64,000 nt of DNA, taken from the NCBI RefSeq assembly GCF_028816455.1, contig NZ_CP118246.1, forward strand, positions 2,110,001 through 2,174,000, read 5' to 3'. Each line of letters opens with the position of its first letter. Positions within the stretch are counted from its first letter, which is position 1. Below are positions 1-9,942 of the stretch, one piece after another. Made by a program: the position numbers and the translations under genes. The DNA comes from Devosia algicola. Its GTDB lineage: Bacteria > Pseudomonadota > Alphaproteobacteria > Rhizobiales > Devosiaceae. Under the pieces are notes generated by a model that saw nothing but the letters and a program-made list of their open reading frames with translations, ran no database searches and was not told where the DNA came from.

Positions 1-804
1 TCGCCAACTTGCCCTCGATCTATCGCTCGATCTGGGAAACCGGTCGCAAGCACGATCTGGACGATGCCACGATCAAGCGGATCATCGGCATGTACGCCTA
101 TGATCTGGACATGAACAAGCGCATCAACGCTGGCGATTCCATCGAAATTCTGGAAACCGAGCCCGACAGCAACGGTCAACAGGATCTGCTTTATGTCGGG
201 TTGAAACTGGGCTCGACCCTGCGCCAGGCTCTATCGCTTCGTTTCCCCGAACGGCAGCGTCAGCTATCTCGATCCTGACGGACAAACCGGCAAGCGCTTC
301 CTCAATCGACGGCCGCTCAAGGGTGGCGGCACGTTGCGGTCGCGGTTCGGTTACCGCATCCACCCCATTTTTCACACCCGAAAGCTGCACACCGGCGTTG
401 ATCTGGCGGCCCCCCGCGGCACCCCGATTTATGCCGCAGGCGATGGCACCATCGAATTTGCCGGCCGACAATCTGGATATGGCAACAAGATCGAGGTCAA
501 GCACGTCAATGGCTACGAAACTGCCTATGCCCATATGAACCGATTTGCCGACGGTATTAAGGTCGGCGTTAAGGTGCGCCAGGGCCAGATCATTGGCTAT
601 GTCGGCTCAACCGGCTATTCAACCGGGCCCCATCTGCATTTCGAAGTCAAGATCAATGGCAATCTGGTTGACCCGCTCAGTGTCAAGCTACCGCGTGAAA
701 ATACCCTCAGAGCCCAGGATCAAGGCGCCTTCAACAAAGTTGTCGCCCAGATCGATGACCTGATGACACGTGCCCCCGCGCCGGTTTCAGTCGCATCGAA
801 CTAA
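1..804 (+). CDS. M23 family metallopeptidase (LytM domain), 5'-truncated, frameshifted
   Basis: A zinc endopeptidase of the LytM/M23 type that would cut peptidoglycan cross-bridges in the periplasm. The gene enters from the left edge, so its N terminus and any signal or membrane segment are missing. The C-terminal part shows the M23 signatures HTGVDLAAPRGTPI (first zinc His and Asp) and HLHFEVK (HxH). Two reading frames are needed: codons up to about 226, then another frame to the stop at 802-804. Deleting one G at 227-228 (AGGCTC to AGCTC) joins them as LRQLYRFVSPNG and gives one continuous M23 protein. The stop overlaps the convergent MFS gene by a few bases. The family call is firm; the frame break is probably a sequence error. 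Confidence 0.85.
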
Positions 805-2321
805 GGTGGTGCCGCAACGGGCCTGCGGTCGAGCGTCCACCAGCCAATCAATGCCGAAACCAGACTGAGCGCTGCCATGATATAGGCTATGGTGGCAAAG
901 GCGGTGTTGGTGGCGGTAAGCCGCAACACTTCGTTGGTCGGGCTCAATGCTTCGGCCGGTGGCAACCCGAAAAATATCGCCAGTTCTGCGGCGCTTCCCA
1001 GCGACTGCTCGAAAACCGAGGTCACTATCGGCCCCAGCATCGCCACGGCCACGAGACCGGCGATCCGCGACACCGCATTATTGATCCCCGATGCAAGGCC
1101 GGTGTCGTTGTCGTCTATCGAGGTCATGACCGCGGTCGACAGGGGTGACACCACCAGCCCCATGCCGATCCCCAGCACAATGATGGCGGGCATCGTGCCA
1201 AGCCACAGTGCCTGCCAGTGCGCGGTATAGCCCAGTCCCACACATGCCAGGCTGACCAGCAGCGCACCGATGGTGATCGGCCACCCGGCGCCAAACCTGT
1301 CCGCCAGACTGCCACTGAATCTTGCGAGAACCGTCAACATGGCGCCAAATGGCAACATCACCAGCGCCACCTCGGCAGGCGTCGCGCCCCATCCGGCAAT
1401 CACTGTCATCGGCAGGAAAAACAGCACGCCCGACAGCGAAAAATACAAGACGAATGTCAGCGCCTGTGCGCCAGAAAACCCCTTGCTGGCAAATAGTCGC
1501 AATGGCAACATCGGCACCTTGACCCGTGCTTCCCACACAAGAAACGCGGCAAGGATCACGCCGCCAATGCCGCCATACAACACGGTGTGGGACAGCGCCG
1601 GTACACTGTCGCTGCCATCCCCGGTCAGCCCGAAGACCAACGCCAATAAACCGATACTGGCCAAAACGGCGCCGACGACATCAAGGTGCCGTGTCGGCCC
1701 CGGCTCGTCGTCCGGCACTTTGGCCCACAACAGCCAGAGCGCCACGCCACCCAGCGGCAAATTGATGGCAAATACCAGTCGCCATCCCCAATCGCCGAGC
1801 CAGGTCAACACGCCGCCGCCAATGATCGGTCCCATAATTGTTGTCAGCGCTGCCGCCGCCGCCCAGGTGCCAATGGCCCGTCCGCGCTCGGCGCGTGGAT
1901 AGGCCTTGGCGATAATCGCCAGGCTCCCCGGCACCATGAAAGCCGCGCCGATCCCCTGCACGGCCCGCGCCACGACCAACAGGATTGGCGTCGGCGCTAC
2001 AGCCGAGCCAATCGAGGCCACAACAAACGCGCCGATCCCCAGCCCGAACACAAGTCGCAGGCCGAACCGGTCACCGGTCGCGCCACCCAAAAGGATCAGC
2101 GATCCCAAAAACAGCATATAGCCGTTTGAAATCCATTGGGCATCAGCCAGCGTTGCACCCAAATCGGCGCGAATGGCTGGAATGGCAATCGAGATCACCG
2201 AACCATCGATGAACCCCATGCTCGAGGCCAGAATGGCCGCAGTCAGCACATAGCGACGCCGCTCCACTGGGCAAAAGCTAGCCCCCGAACCCGCACCAGC
2301 ATTGACCTCACCAACGCTCAT
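801..2321 (-). CDS. MFS drug exporter, DHA2 (EmrB/QacA) type
   Basis: A 506-residue integral inner-membrane protein, long enough for the 14-helix DHA2 branch of the major facilitator superfamily, which exports drugs or other small molecules using the proton gradient. The N-terminal helix holds the family-typical GFIDGSVISIAIPAI stretch. The loop after helix 2 carries GDRFGLRLVF, the motif A region, and VPGSLAIIAKAYPRAERGRA matches the loop after helix 4. Hydrophobic segments continue to the C terminus with no frame break. It reads alone, converging on the M23 gene and downstream of a small VOC gene. The substrate cannot be told from sequence. An AGGCTC at 1921-1926 is in frame here and is a natural counter-example to the recurrent error motif. 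Confidence 0.88.
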   Translation of the reverse strand: MSVGEVNAGAGSGASFCPVERRRYVLTAAILASSMGFIDGSVISIAIPAIRADLGATLADAQWISNGYMLFLGSLILLGGATGDRFGLRLVFGLGIGAFVVASIGSAVAPTPILLVVARAVQGIGAAFMVPGSLAIIAKAYPRAERGRAIGTWAAAAALTTIMGPIIGGGVLTWLGDWGWRLVFAINLPLGGVALWLLWAKVPDDEPGPTRHLDVVGAVLASIGLLALVFGLTGDGSDSVPALSHTVLYGGIGGVILAAFLVWEARVKVPMLPLRLFASKGFSGAQALTFVLYFSLSGVLFFLPMTVIAGWGATPAEVALVMLPFGAMLTVLARFSGSLADRFGAGWPITIGALLVSLACVGLGYTAHWQALWLGTMPAIIVLGIGMGLVVSPLSTAVMTSIDDNDTGLASGINNAVSRIAGLVAVAMLGPIVTSVFEQSLGSAAELAIFFGLPPAEALSPTNEVLRLTATNTAFATIAYIMAALSLVSALIGWWTLDRRPVAAPP

Positions 2322-2350
2322 GGCGCCGCTCCCGCGAACTTCATGTCAAA

Positions 2351-2692
2351 TTATTCGCTACGCACGACCCAAACCGCCAACTCATTGCCGCCGGGTTCTC
2401 GAAAGTGAAATCGGCGTCCACCTGGAAAGTCAAACTGTGGGCGTGTGATCAACCCACCGGCGGCGCGTACCCGCTTTTCGGCATCATCGAGATCGTCGGT
2501 TCGAATTATCGCCATGCTGGCCTCGACCCGTTCGGGCGCCTGATCGATACCCCCATCAATTCCCGCACCATTGATGGCGTCATAGTCGGGGCCGTAGGAG
2601 GTCAGCGACCAGCCAAATGCCTTGGCAAAAAAGCCGCCTGTCGCGGCCCGATCCTTGGAGGGAAATTCGATATAATCAATATGCTCCGCCAT
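2351..2692 (-). CDS. VOC (glyoxalase/bleomycin-resistance fold) family protein
   Basis: A 113-residue single-domain member of the vicinal oxygen chelate superfamily. It opens with MAEHIDYIEFPSKD and a metal-ligand His near residue 4, then FFAKAFGWSL and a C-terminal RFHFREPGGNELAVW strand, in which the FREPGGNELAVW block is characteristic of the subgroup annotated as glyoxalase or bleomycin-resistance proteins. I place the start at the second ATG (2692), because homologues begin close to this strand; an upstream ATG at 2713 would add only seven residues. The biochemical role is unknown. It stands between the MFS exporter and clpB, both on the same strand. Confidence 0.8.
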   Translation of the reverse strand: MAEHIDYIEFPSKDRAATGGFFAKAFGWSLTSYGPDYDAINGAGIDGGIDQAPERVEASMAIIRTDDLDDAEKRVRAAGGLITRPQFDFPGGRRFHFREPGGNELAVWVVRSE

Positions 2693-2740
2693 GCCCGCTC
2701 CTCTATATCGCAATCGCCTCTTACGCTAGCTAGACAGCAT

Positions 2741-2764
2741 AAAGGCCGGTCCTGCAACCGGCCT
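2741..2764 (-). terminator. Rho-independent terminator of clpB
   Basis: An 8-base inverted repeat AGGCCGGT / ACCGGCCT with a 6-base loop. On the minus strand it is followed by TTTA. It begins just past the clpB stop codon. Confidence 0.65.
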
Positions 2765-2775
2765 CTATGCATTGC

Positions 2776-5390
2776 TCAGACAGGAGCGTTGGCGCTTTTG
2801 GCTTCCTCGGGTCGAAGGATCAGGCCCTCTTCGCCAATATCAACAAGGACATGGGAGCCATCCGAAATCCGGCCGCCGAGAATTTCGTCGGCCAGATTAT
2901 CCTGAACCTCCCGCTGGATCACCCGCTTTAGCGGTCGGGCGCCATAAAGCGGATCATAGCCTTCATTGCCCAACCAGTCGCGGGCCAACGGGGTCAGTTC
3001 CAGTTCGATATCGCGCTCCTTGAGCAGTTCGCGCAGCCGCGTCAGCTGGATATCGACAATCGCGCCCATATGCTGGCGCTCAAGCCGATGGAACAGGATG
3101 ATATCGTCGATCCGGTTGAGAAACTCCGGCCGGAACGCGGCCTTGACGGCGTCGAGTACCTTGCCGCGCACCAGTTCCACCGTCTCCCCTTCCTTGAGTT
3201 GGACCAGATGTTCCGAACCCAGATTGGAGGTCATGATGATGATGGTATTGCGGAAATCAACCGTCCGGCCCTGCCCGTCGGTCAGCCGACCATCGTCAAG
3301 AACCTGCAACAGGATGTTGAACACATCCGGATGCGCTTTCTCGATCTCGTCAAACAGCACAACCTGATAGGGCCGCCGCCGCACCGCTTCGGTCAGAACC
3401 CCGCCCTCATCATAGCCGACATAGCCCGGGGGCGCGCCGATCAAGCGGGCAACCGAGTGCTTTTCCATGAATTCGGACATATCTATCCGCACCATGGCGT
3501 GCTCGTCATCGAACAGGAATTCGGCCAGCGCCTTGGTCAACTCGGTCTTGCCAACGCCGGTGGGTCCCAAAAACATGAACGAGCCGATTGGCCGGTTCGG
3601 ATCCTGCAGCCCGGCACGCGCCCGGCGCACTGCGCGAGCTACAGCTGCGACGGCATCTTGCTGGCCGATTACGCGCTCACCCAGATGGGTTTCCATCTGC
3701 ACCAGTTTTTCGCGTTCGCCTTCCAGCATCCGGTCAACCGGAATACCGGTCCAGCGCGACACCACCTGGGCGATATGGGTTGGCAGCACAACTTCTTCGA
3801 CCAAAACGCTGCCGGGCCCGATTTCGCCTTTTTCGGCATCGGCGATCTTGCGCTCGAGATCAGGGATAATACCATAGGACAATTCGCCGGCGCGACCGAG
3901 ATTGCCGGCCCGTTGCGCCGCTTCAAGGCTCGGTGCGGGCCTTGTCCAGTTCTTCCTTGATTTTCTGCCCGCCCTGCAAGCGCTGTTTTTCATTTTCCCA
4001 GCGTTGGGTCAGTCCGGTTGCCTGCTCTTCGATGTCGGCCAATTCCGCTTCAAGCTTGTCCAGCCGTGTCTTTGAAGCGTCGTCAGTTTCCTTGCGCAAC
4101 GCCTCGCGCTCGATCTTGAGCTGCATGATGCGCCGGTCCAACTCGTCCAGCGCCTCAGGCTTGCTTTCAACCGCCATGCGCAATCGCGCCGCCGATTCAT
4201 CGACCAGATCGATGGCCTTGTCGGGCAGGAAGCGGTCAGCAATATAACGATTCGAAAGCGTTGCCGCCGACACGATCGCCGAGTCCGAAATCCGGATACC
4301 GTGATGCAGGCTCATACTTTTCCTTGAGCCCGCGCAGGATCGAAATCGTGTCCTCGATCGTCGGCTCGTCGACAAACACCGGCTGGAACCGCCGCGCCAA
4401 TGCCGCATCCTTTTCCACATGCTTGCGATATTCATCCAGCGTCGTCGCGCCAACGCAATGCAGCGACCCGCGAGCCAGAGCGGGCTTCAGCAGATTGGAA
4501 GCATCCATGGCCCCATCGGACTTGCCCGCACCAATCAGCGTATGCATCTCGTCGATGAACAGGATGATCTGGCCCTCGGCACTGTCGATCTCATTGAGTA
4601 CGGCCTTCAGCCGTTCCTCGAACTCGCCACGATATTTTGCACCTGCAATCAAGGCGCCCATGTCCAGCGACATCAGCGAGCGGTTCTTGAGACTTTCGGG
4701 CACGTCGCCATTGACGATACGGATCGCCAGCCCCTCGACAATGGCGGTCTTGCCAACGCCGGGTTCGCCAATCAGCACCGGATTATTCTTGGTGCGGCGC
4801 GATAATACCTGCACCGTGCGGCGGATTTCCTCGTCGCGACCAATCACAGGGTCCAACTTGCCCTCTCGCGCCGCCTCGGTCAGGTCACGCGCATATTTTT
4901 TAAGCGCATCATAGCCATTCTCAGCCGAAGCCGAGTCAGCGGTGCGCCCTTTGCGCAAATCATTGATGGCATCATTGAGCGCTTGGGGTGACACACCGGC
5001 GGCCAGCAGGATTTTGCCCGCATCGGTTTCCTTTTCGACTGTCAGCGCCAACAACAGGCGTTCAACCGTCACAAAGGAATCGCCCGCCTTCTGCGCCGCG
5101 CTTTCAGCTGTTTCGAAAACCCGTGCCAGTTCGCGCGACAGATAGACTTGTGCACCATCGCCCGAAACCACCGGAATTTTGGTCAGGCCCGCTTCGGTCT
5201 GCGCCAGCGCCAACTTGGCATTACCACCGGCGCGCCCGATAAGCCCCGCCGCCATGCCTTCATCGCTATCGTCAAGCAAGACCTTGAGCAGATGCAATGC
5301 ACCCACCTGCTGGTGTCCCTTCCCCAGGGCCAAGGTTTGGGCGTTCTGGATGAAACCGCGTGCCCGTTCGGTATATTTTTCAATGTTCAA
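2776..5390 (-). CDS. clpB: ATP-dependent disaggregase ClpB (two frame breaks)
   Basis: Hsp100 disaggregase that works with DnaK to pull apart aggregated proteins in the cytoplasm. Repaired length is 870 residues, normal for the family. In order: a Clp N domain from [16 protein letters not shown]; the first AAA+ module with Walker [10 protein letters not shown] and Walker [11 protein letters not shown]; a coiled-coil middle domain; the second AAA+ module with Walker [10 protein letters not shown] and [11 protein letters not shown]. The frame breaks at 4309-4310 and 3927-3928, each an extra G in AGGCTC (coding GAGCCT); removing both gives EKYELHHG and [20 protein letters not shown], as in other ClpB proteins. 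The TTG start at 5390 is preceded by AGGAG at the usual distance. An intact gene is expected biologically. Confidence 0.93.
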
Positions 5391-5554
5391 TTCAACTCTC
5401 CTAAATTTCGCCCGCCAGCTCGCCCAATGGCACGAACTGGTCGTCGGAAGTGTTGTCGTCCGGCCGCCCGCTTGCGGCGCTGACCGGTAACATGCTGGAT
5501 ATAGGAATAGAGCACCGCCCAGAAAAGAGGCAGCCGCGCCAAATGCGCCTGCAC

Positions 5555-6700
5555 TCAGGCCAGAAACAATAGCGGCAGGATCAACAGGGGCGAAATCGGC
5601 AAGCCAATCGCATTCAGCCCGATGACCAACTGCGGCAACGCCCAGGCGGCTACGACCAGAGCCTTGACGCCCATCGGACCGATCAACGACGGCGCCAGCT
5701 GGCGCGAGATCAGCAGACCGGCGCACAGCAACAGGACCAGATCATAATTGTGCATATAGGGCGTCATCAATACCGTGGCGACAAGCACCATTGCTGCCCG
5801 CCGTATCGGATCGTTGCTTGTCCGCAATCTCAGGATCAGGACCACACCCACCATTACCGCGAACACGCCATGCACCATCACCGCCAGATCGCCATTCCCG
5901 GTCAGGTTGCGAACCGCCATGAAGGCTGAAGGCACCATCAGGGTAAAAAGCCCGTGCCCCCATTTTTCAAGCTCGCTCAACGCCGGAAGCGTCCTTTCGG
6001 CATAGTCGAACAATGCCGCGCTACCAAATATAGCCAGGCTGGCCGCCGCAAGACCAAGGCTCCCGACCGTTGCCACCGCTATGGCTTACCAACGCTTCTG
6101 GAACAACCAGATGACGGGTAGCAGGAACCCGCTTTGCGGCTTCATCGTCAATAAGGTTGCCGCCAGTCCCGCCCCAAGGCCATTGACCCGCCCATGCGCC
6201 AGCGCCAACAGCATCAAACCGGCGAACAGGCTCCCCGATTGCCCGCCATAAAGGCACAGAACTGTCGCCGGCGAGGTCAGGATGATGGCGGTTTCCAAAC
6301 GATCAAAACCAAACCGCCGCGCCCCATACCACAGCACCAGTAACCCCAAAAGCGACCAGACCAGCAGCGCCGGATAATAGTCGAGCAGACCAAATGGCCA
6401 GCTAAACAGTAATGTGGTGGGTGGATAGGCCCAGACCCGGTGACCGATCGGGCTGCCGATAAAGCCTATCTGATAGGCCATGAACGCGTCGGGGACATAG
6501 ATGTCACTCCAGCGCCCCGCAAGGATTAGCCTCGCAGTCGACCAAAGATTGATAAAGTCGGCACCGACCGGACCACCATCGGCATAAAGATATCCCTTGA
6601 TTGCCGATGTTTCGCCCACACGGCTCGCGGCAAAACCCAACAGATGGACAATGCTGAGGCCCAACAGGACAATCTTGAACTGGCGATTGGCTGGCAGCAA
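5555..6700 (-). pseudogene. GT87-type polyprenol-linked mannosyltransferase-like membrane protein with an internal stop
   Basis: A multi-spanning membrane protein resembling the DUF2029/GT87 glycosyltransferases, which use polyprenyl-phosphate sugars. The luminal segment VGADFINLWSTARLILAG followed by YAYPPTT-type residues (VWAYPPTTLLF here) is characteristic of that family, and about ten hydrophobic segments follow. The frame is open from a TTG at 6700 (GGACGAG upstream) through FQKRW, then hits TAA at 6086-6088 and continues in the same frame as AIAVATVGSLG to 5555. No indel is needed: one substitution (CAA or TTA to TAA) explains it. Whether it is a real nonsense mutation or a sequence error is undecided. 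The gene is not essential, so true inactivation is plausible. Confidence 0.7.
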
Positions 6701-6782
6701 TATTGTCTCGTCCGGCTCGCGCGAAAATGGAGCCGATAGACTAAGCCCGGTCCAGCTTAAAATGTCGTTACAACACCCAAGC

Positions 6783-6811
6783 AAAAAGGGCCGGGTGATA
6801 ACCCGGCCCTT
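6783..6811 (-). terminator. Rho-independent terminator downstream of the DUF4167 gene
   Basis: Stem GGGCCGGG / CCCGGCCC around a 6-base loop. On the minus strand the stem runs straight into TTTTT. It ends the DUF4167 transcript before the GT87 gene. Confidence 0.85.
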
Positions 6812-6827
6812 GCATATTTCTGGTCGC

Positions 6828-7553
6828 CTATTCCGCAGCGTTCGAGTTGCCACCGGCGGTAATGAACGCTGGCAAGTCGCCAACTTCGGGTTGGGGCGCC
6901 GCACCGGGATCATCTGCGGTTTCGGCAGCTGTCGGACGACGTCGACGTGGACGGCGTTCACGTACCTTGCGCGGTTCGTCGGCGCTGGCAGCAACTGGGG
7001 CCGCCTCACCATCCGCAGTTGGTACCTCGCTCGAGGCCACGGTCTCGTCGGCCTTGGGAGCCTCAGCCGAAACCGTTTCTGCGGGTGGCCGGGTTCTCGG
7101 CTGCCGGGGCTCACGATTCTCGCGATTGTCACGTTGGCCATTGCCACCGCCGGTCTGCCCGCCATTGCCTTCACCATCCGCGTCGCCCTGGTTCTGCTGC
7201 TGGGGCGGTTGGGGTTGGGGCGATGAAAACCGGTTCTGGGGTTCGGGCATATCATCGTCGAGATCGTCGCTATCTCGGCCATTGGCATTGTTTTGGGGCT
7301 GTGCCGCCGAAACGATACGGAAATAATGTTCGGCGTGCTGAAGGTAATTTTCAGCCATCACCGAATCGCCCGACGATTGGGCGTCGCGCGCCAACTGCAT
7401 GTATTTCTCGGCGATGTGGGCGGCGTTGCCGCGCACTTTCACGTCGGGGCCGTTGCTCTCGAAATTGCGCGATAGCGGGTTAACATGCTTGCGCCCGCCA
7501 TTGCGCCCACGCGAGCGGTTGTTGTTCTTGTTGTTCTGCTGATTGGGTCTCAT
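6828..7553 (-). CDS. DUF4167 domain-containing protein
   Basis: A 241-residue protein with the alphaproteobacterial DUF4167 domain at its N terminus: MRPNQQNN followed by a basic Asn/Arg/Gly stretch, then NAAHIAEKYMQLARDAQSSG and AENYLQHAEHYFRI, the two conserved helices. The remainder is low-complexity (Gln/Asn/Gly, then Pro/Ala/Glu) with a basic RERRPRRRRP cluster, which suggests RNA or nucleoprotein binding, though this is only inference. I start at the ATG at 7553 since MRPNQQ is the usual family start; a further ATG at 7592 is upstream. Its place directly downstream of prfA-prmC is conserved in Hyphomicrobiales. Function is not established. Confidence 0.85.
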   Translation of the reverse strand: MRPNQQNNKNNNRSRGRNGGRKHVNPLSRNFESNGPDVKVRGNAAHIAEKYMQLARDAQSSGDSVMAENYLQHAEHYFRIVSAAQPQNNANGRDSDDLDDDMPEPQNRFSSPQPQPPQQQNQGDADGEGNGGQTGGGNGQRDNRENREPRQPRTRPPAETVSAEAPKADETVASSEVPTADGEAAPVAASADEPRKVRERRPRRRRPTAAETADDPGAAPQPEVGDLPAFITAGGNSNAAE

Positions 7554-7730
7554 CTGGTCGCTTTTTTTTAATTCGTGAGTAACAAGCGTCACGCTTCTGG
7601 CGGACCGGCAAAATGCCTGGGCTCGGCCAAGTCCCGATGGTCCTCACTCGGATCCTGCATCGGGGAATACACTGGCTTCATGAAGACCTGAAATGCCGAC
7701 AGCAACGCCACCCTATCCGATACAATCAGG

Positions 7731-7922
7731 CTATGAACTGGAAATTTCCAAGCCCTTGCCGCGCATCGCAGCTATACCAATGATCGGGTGGCCATCCCCG
7801 TGGCGCTCATGATGCGCCGTTGACAGCACCAGCAAACTATCTTGTTCGCTCACAATTTCCAAGCGGAAAATATGTCGCGCCCTGTCCAAGTGGACTTGCT
7901 CACCCAATATTGTGTCCCACAA
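7731..7922 (-). CDS. Possible small ORF downstream of prmC, unsupported
   Basis: A 63-codon TTG-started frame that overlaps the end of prmC and lies in the roughly 350-base gap before the DUF4167 gene. The product (LDRARHIFRLEIVSEQD in its middle) matches nothing I recognise and has no clear ribosome site. It is listed because the gap holds no other candidate; chance is equally likely. Confidence 0.18.
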   Translation of the reverse strand: MWDTILGEQVHLDRARHIFRLEIVSEQDSLLVLSTAHHERHGDGHPIIGIAAMRGKGLEISSS

Positions 7923-8742
7923 CTACGCGATCAAGCCCCGCCAAATCACTGATTATCCTGATGTCGCTCAATCCTGCCCGCGCAAAAAGGTCACTCACGG
8001 CGCCGCCCTGATCATAACCGATTTCCACCGCCAATTGCCCGCCGGGCCGCAAATGATCGCGCGCACCAGCAACAATGATGCGATACGGTGCCAGCCCATC
8101 CGGCCCGCCATCGAGCGCCAGCATCGGATCATGCTCGCGCACGTCACGCGCCAGATCGGCAATGACCGGGCTGGCGATATAGGGCGGGTTGGACAGGATC
8201 AGATCAACGCGGCGGTTCGGCCCAATTGGTTCAAACCACGATCCGGCCAGCAACTCGAGCCGGTCGGTTACGGCGTGGATCGCGGCATTTTCCGTGGCCA
8301 CCACCAGCGCCTCCGCACTCAAATCCACCGCCACGGCCCGCGCGCGCGGCGCATTGGCCAGAATGGCAATGGCGATGCAGCCCGTCCCGGTGCCCAGATC
8401 GAGAAAATCGGCATCGCGCCCACCAATCACTGCCAATGCCAGATCAACCAACAGTTCCGTCTCGGGTCGCGGTATCAGCGTTGCCGCCCCGAGTACAAAA
8501 TCCAGCCCGTAAAATTCCCTGTGACCCATAATCCGTGCAACGGGCTCGCCTGCCAGGCGCCGTTCCATCACCGCCTTGATCTGCTCACGCTGCGCCGGTG
8601 AAACTGGCCCCGCCTCCCCCACCGCCAGGCCCAGCCCATCCAGACCCAAAACCGCCCCGGTCAGGATTTTGGCATCCACATCGGCGCAAGGCACACCATG
8701 CTGCGCCAACCGGTCGCGCCAATGGCGCCAGAGAGCGCCCAC
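7900..8742 (-). CDS. prmC: Peptide chain release factor N5-glutamine methyltransferase
   Basis: Class I SAM-dependent methyltransferase that methylates the Gln of the GGQ motif in release factors, tuning translation termination. The 280-residue protein has the N-terminal helical release-factor-binding domain, the SAM motif FLDLGTGTGCIAIAI near residue 120, and the catalytic LILSNPPYIAS motif near residue 190. The GTG start at 8742 lies 14 bases past the repaired stop of prfA, so the two are surely cotranscribed. prfA-prmC adjacency is found across bacteria and supports the call. Confidence 0.92.
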   Translation of the reverse strand: MGALWRHWRDRLAQHGVPCADVDAKILTGAVLGLDGLGLAVGEAGPVSPAQREQIKAVMERRLAGEPVARIMGHREFYGLDFVLGAATLIPRPETELLVDLALAVIGGRDADFLDLGTGTGCIAIAILANAPRARAVAVDLSAEALVVATENAAIHAVTDRLELLAGSWFEPIGPNRRVDLILSNPPYIASPVIADLARDVREHDPMLALDGGPDGLAPYRIIVAGARDHLRPGGQLAVEIGYDQGGAVSDLFARAGLSDIRIISDLAGLDRVVVGHNIG

Positions 8743-8756
8743 GCTGTCGGTCGGGT

Positions 8757-9834
8757 TCAGTTCACCTGCTCCAACGCTGCCAACTGTTCGGCCTGATGCT
8801 CGGTAATCAGCGCTTCGATCAATTCGTCCAGCGCTTCCCCGGAAATCACCTTATCGAGCCTTGTAGAGTGTGAGATTGATCCGGTGGTCGGTCACGCGCC
8901 CCTGCGGGAAATTATAGGTGCGGATGCGCTCGGACCGGTCGCCGGACCCCACCTGCCCCTTGCGCGCTTCGGCCCGCGCGCTGTCGCGCTCCTCGCGTTG
9001 CTGCTCGTAAAGCCGCGCCCGCAACACCTGCATGGCCAACGCCCGGTTCTGATGCTGGCTCTTTTGTGCCGACGTCACCATGATCCCGGTTGGCAAATGG
9101 GTAATGCGCACCGCACTATCGGTGGTGTTGACGTGTTGCCCGCCCGCCCCGGACGCCCGCATCGTATCGATACGGATATCCTCGGGCTTGATCTCGATGT
9201 CGATATCCTGAACCTCGGGCAATACCGCAACCGTTGCCGCCGATGTGTGGATACGCCCCGACCCCTCGGTCGTCGGCACGCGCTGCACGCGATGCACGCC
9301 GCTTTCAAACTTCATCCGCGCATAGACGCCCTTGCCGGTAACATTGGCGATGATTTCCTTGAATCCCCCCATTTCGCCGGCGCTTTCTTCCATGATCGAG
9401 ACCTTCCAGCCTTGCCCGGCAGCATAGCGCTCATACATGCGGAACAGATCGCCCGCAAACAGCGCCGCCTCGTCCCCACCAGTGCCACCGCGAATTTCAA
9501 GGATTACCGATTTGTCGTCGGCCTCATCGCGTGGCAAGAGCAGAATACGGATTTCGGCCACCAGTTTCTCGATATTCTCGCGCAATTCATAGACCTCGGC
9601 CTCGGCCATTTCGCGCATTTCGGGGTCACCCGATTTCATCAGCGCTTCGGCATCGACCAGATCACTCTGCGCTTTCTTGTAGGCAATGATCGGGCCGACA
9701 ATCGGCGCCAGTTCGGCATGTTCCTTAGAAAATTTGACAAACTCGTCCGGCTCGGCCCCGCCCGACAGTGCGGCCTCAACATAGTTGAACCGCATTTCGA
9801 GCGCGTCGAGCTTGTCCTGGGGAAGCGTAGCCAT
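8757..9834 (-). CDS. prfA: Peptide chain release factor 1 (one frame break near the 3' end)
   Basis: Release factor 1, which reads UAA and UAG stop codons. Visible hallmarks are [15 protein letters not shown], holding the P-x-T codon-recognition tripeptide, and [15 protein letters not shown] with the catalytic GGQ. As sequenced, the frame ends early after INLTLYKAR at about 8850. Deleting one C at 8859-8860 (GAGCCT to GAGCT on the plus strand) restores [20 protein letters not shown] and a normal C terminus ending at the stop in 8757-8759, giving 358 residues. I chose the ATG at 9834 (MATLPQDKL) over the one two codons upstream. It is an essential gene, so the break is almost certainly a sequence error. 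Confidence 0.94.
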
Positions 9835-9942
9835 GATCAATTATTCCTGTACGGGCCAAAGCACCGCATTATGCAAAAACTCGATGTCATCGCGGCAGGG
9901 GTCAGCCGGACCTGTGCGGTGTAAAAGGCTCTTCGCGCCGCG

